Shown here: one piece after another, positions 42,490 through 43,475 of the stretch
Position numbering within the stretch: position 1 is the first letter of the stretch
Layout: the number at the start of each line of letters is the position of its first letter
DNA from: Psychromicrobium xiongbiense
GTDB lineage: Bacteria; Actinomycetota; Actinomycetes; Actinomycetales; Micrococcaceae
Direction of reading: 5' to 3'
DNA length: 43,475 nucleotides
Assembly (NCBI RefSeq): GCF_030271165.1
Contig: NZ_JASSZH010000022.1
Location: 1-43,475 of the forward strand
Notes under the pieces: generated by a model
Databases searched by the model: none
What the model was told of the DNA's origin: nothing
Seen by the model: the letters and a program-made list of their open reading frames with translations, nothing else
Made by a program: the position numbers and the translations under genes

Positions 42490-43475
42490 TCAGCTACGCC
42501 ATTCGCGCCGGCGGTTCCATCCGGCCACGATGAGGAGACCAAGGGCAATCAGCACAGCTCCGCCGACCAGGAGGCCGTAAGGCAGGGTGTTGCCGGTGTT
42601 CGCTAGATGATCCACCTCCGCCTGGTTCACCTCACCCTGACTTGCCACCTCAGGAACAGTCGGAGTCGGCTCGGCAACAGGTATTGTGGCCCCACCGCTC
42701 GAACCTGTTGCCGAGTCTCCCGCAGTTCCGTTTGCGGCGGCTGCACTGCTCCCGTTCGAGGTGCTCGCCCCAGAAGCGGAGTTCGTTCCAGAACCGTTGC
42801 TCGCCCCGGAACCACTGCTCGCAGCGCTACCGTTCGCGTTTGCGGCGGTTCCACTGTTCGCGGCAGCACCGGCGTCAGCGTTCGCGTTCGCCGGTGGCTG
42901 GATCGCGTCGGCGACAAAGGTGGAAGCCAGCGAATATTGACCGAGCGAACCGTAGGCAGCTGCCGCCATCGTGGTGTCAGTCGCAGTGACCTTCGAAAGA
43001 TCGCCGTAGCCCACTCCCTCAATCGTGACGTAGTAAGTCCCCGCCGCAAGCTTGAGCTGCGCCGCCGCACCATTGCCGGTCAGGGAACGGTATCTCTGTG
43101 CCCCGTAGCGATCGTCCTCCACGAGCCCGAGCGCTGGATCGTAGGTTCCGATCACGGCCCCCGACGCGTCCTGCACCGTCATCTTGATATCCAGCATCGG
43201 CCCGTAAAGTGCCGGTTTGGCATCCAGAGACAGGCTCCCAGCCTGAGACAGGGTGAGAGCGAAGACGTCTTTGTCCCCATTACGTTCCACCACGCCGTGA
43301 GCTGCATCCGTAGGGTTCATGGGGGTCGCTGTTGCTGGGGTGTTCCCGTGGTCGTCAGCTGCATAGTCGAGACGCCCGGTGAAGTAGTCGTGGTACCCCA
43401 CGTACTGACGGCTTGCCTCCGGGATGTCATCACAGGCAACCCCGACGACGGCGATCCATGCCACGCCGCCGCCGG
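42490..43475 (-). CDS. Secreted LANTG-anchored protein with pre-peptidase C-type domain (partial)
   Basis: The N-terminal part lies beyond the right edge; the frame is open to the end. The visible part starts with WIAVVGVACDDIPEASRQYV, as in the end of a metalloprotease domain, and GRLDYAADDHGNTPATATPM, the usual start of a pre-peptidase C-terminal domain that runs to about SLASTFV. A low-complexity Ser/Ala/Asn/Gly spacer of about 80 residues follows. The end is LANTG, a helix and NRRREWRS. LAxTG is the signal used by class E sortases of actinobacteria. It is probably a wall-anchored protease, though the catalytic site is not visible. Confidence 0.8.
   Translation of the reverse strand, partial: GGGVAWIAVVGVACDDIPEASRQYVGYHDYFTGRLDYAADDHGNTPATATPMNPTDAAHGVVERNGDKDVFALTLSQAGSLSLDAKPALYGPMLDIKMTVQDASGAVIGTYDPALGLVEDDRYGAQRYRSLTGNGAAAQLKLAAGTYYVTIEGVGYGDLSKVTATDTTMAAAAYGSLGQYSLASTFVADAIQPPANANADAGAAANSGTAANANGSAASSGSGASNGSGTNSASGASTSNGSSAAAANGTAGDSATGSSGGATIPVAEPTPTVPEVASQGEVNQAEVDHLANTGNTLPYGLLVGGAVLIALGLLIVAGWNRRREWRS

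Overview
The window looks like chromosomal DNA of a high-GC Gram-positive bacterium (Actinomycetota; a member of the Micrococcales is my guess). The grounds are roughly 60 % GC by eye, GTG and TTG starts, and several proteins ending in sortase signals (LPDTG twice, LPLTG, LANTG) followed by a membrane helix and basic tail. A SPOR-like 54-residue protein, a B-type DyP peroxidase and many GntR/FCD regulators fit as well. I see no rRNA, tRNA or CRISPR.

Layout. 1-5437: peptide uptake, with a lipoprotein binding protein, two permeases, a divergent IclR regulator and aspartyl dipeptidase PepE. The transporter ATPases are not in the window. 5444-5821: a VOC protein, then a 23-bp inverted repeat. 6010-9999: a heparinase II/III-like protein with a DeoR/LacI hybrid regulator and a GntR/FCD regulator, probably for uronic-acid-containing oligosaccharides. 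10071-11504: MarR regulator and esterase diverging around a perfect palindrome. 11592-13071: a scar in which an IS3-type transposase tail lies between a beheaded hydrolase and the tail of an MFS gene. 13232-15086: MFS transporter and CGNR zinc-finger protein. 15369-16687: HxlR regulator and quinone-oxidoreductase-like protein.

16688-28978 is an adhesin island. Two giant LPXTG proteins (11 SdrD-B repeats; 7 DUF11-like repeats) are accompanied by two GntR/FCD regulators, an FCD protein without a DNA-binding domain and an unknown protein. Six near-identical palindromes of the form AAATGT-N3-ACATTT occur here; I saw none elsewhere in the window. They look like the operators of one local regulon.

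29077-32049: SPOR-like protein, DyP peroxidase and a thiamine-diphosphate enzyme. 32262-33712: a decayed VOC copy, a wrecked family-2 glycosyltransferase and a small membrane protein. 33874-40955: a second surface system, with a LuxR-type response regulator, a thioester/VaFE/LPLTG pilin-like protein, a pilin-type sortase broken by several frameshifts, and a two-module histidine kinase. 41019-41874: decayed copies of the GntR regulator and the DyP peroxidase. 42377 to the end: a DUF1003 protein and the C-terminal part of a LANTG-anchored secreted protein.

The three decayed copies (VOC, GntR, DyP) stand in the same order and relative orientation as their intact partners at 5.4, 17.7 and 29.3 kb. 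The 32-42 kb part may therefore be a collapsed second copy of the 5-30 kb locus. Stretches of 100-300 bases without genes hold the listed operators and hairpins; at 13072-13231, 15087-15368, 32050-32261 and 32541-32772 I see nothing recognisable.
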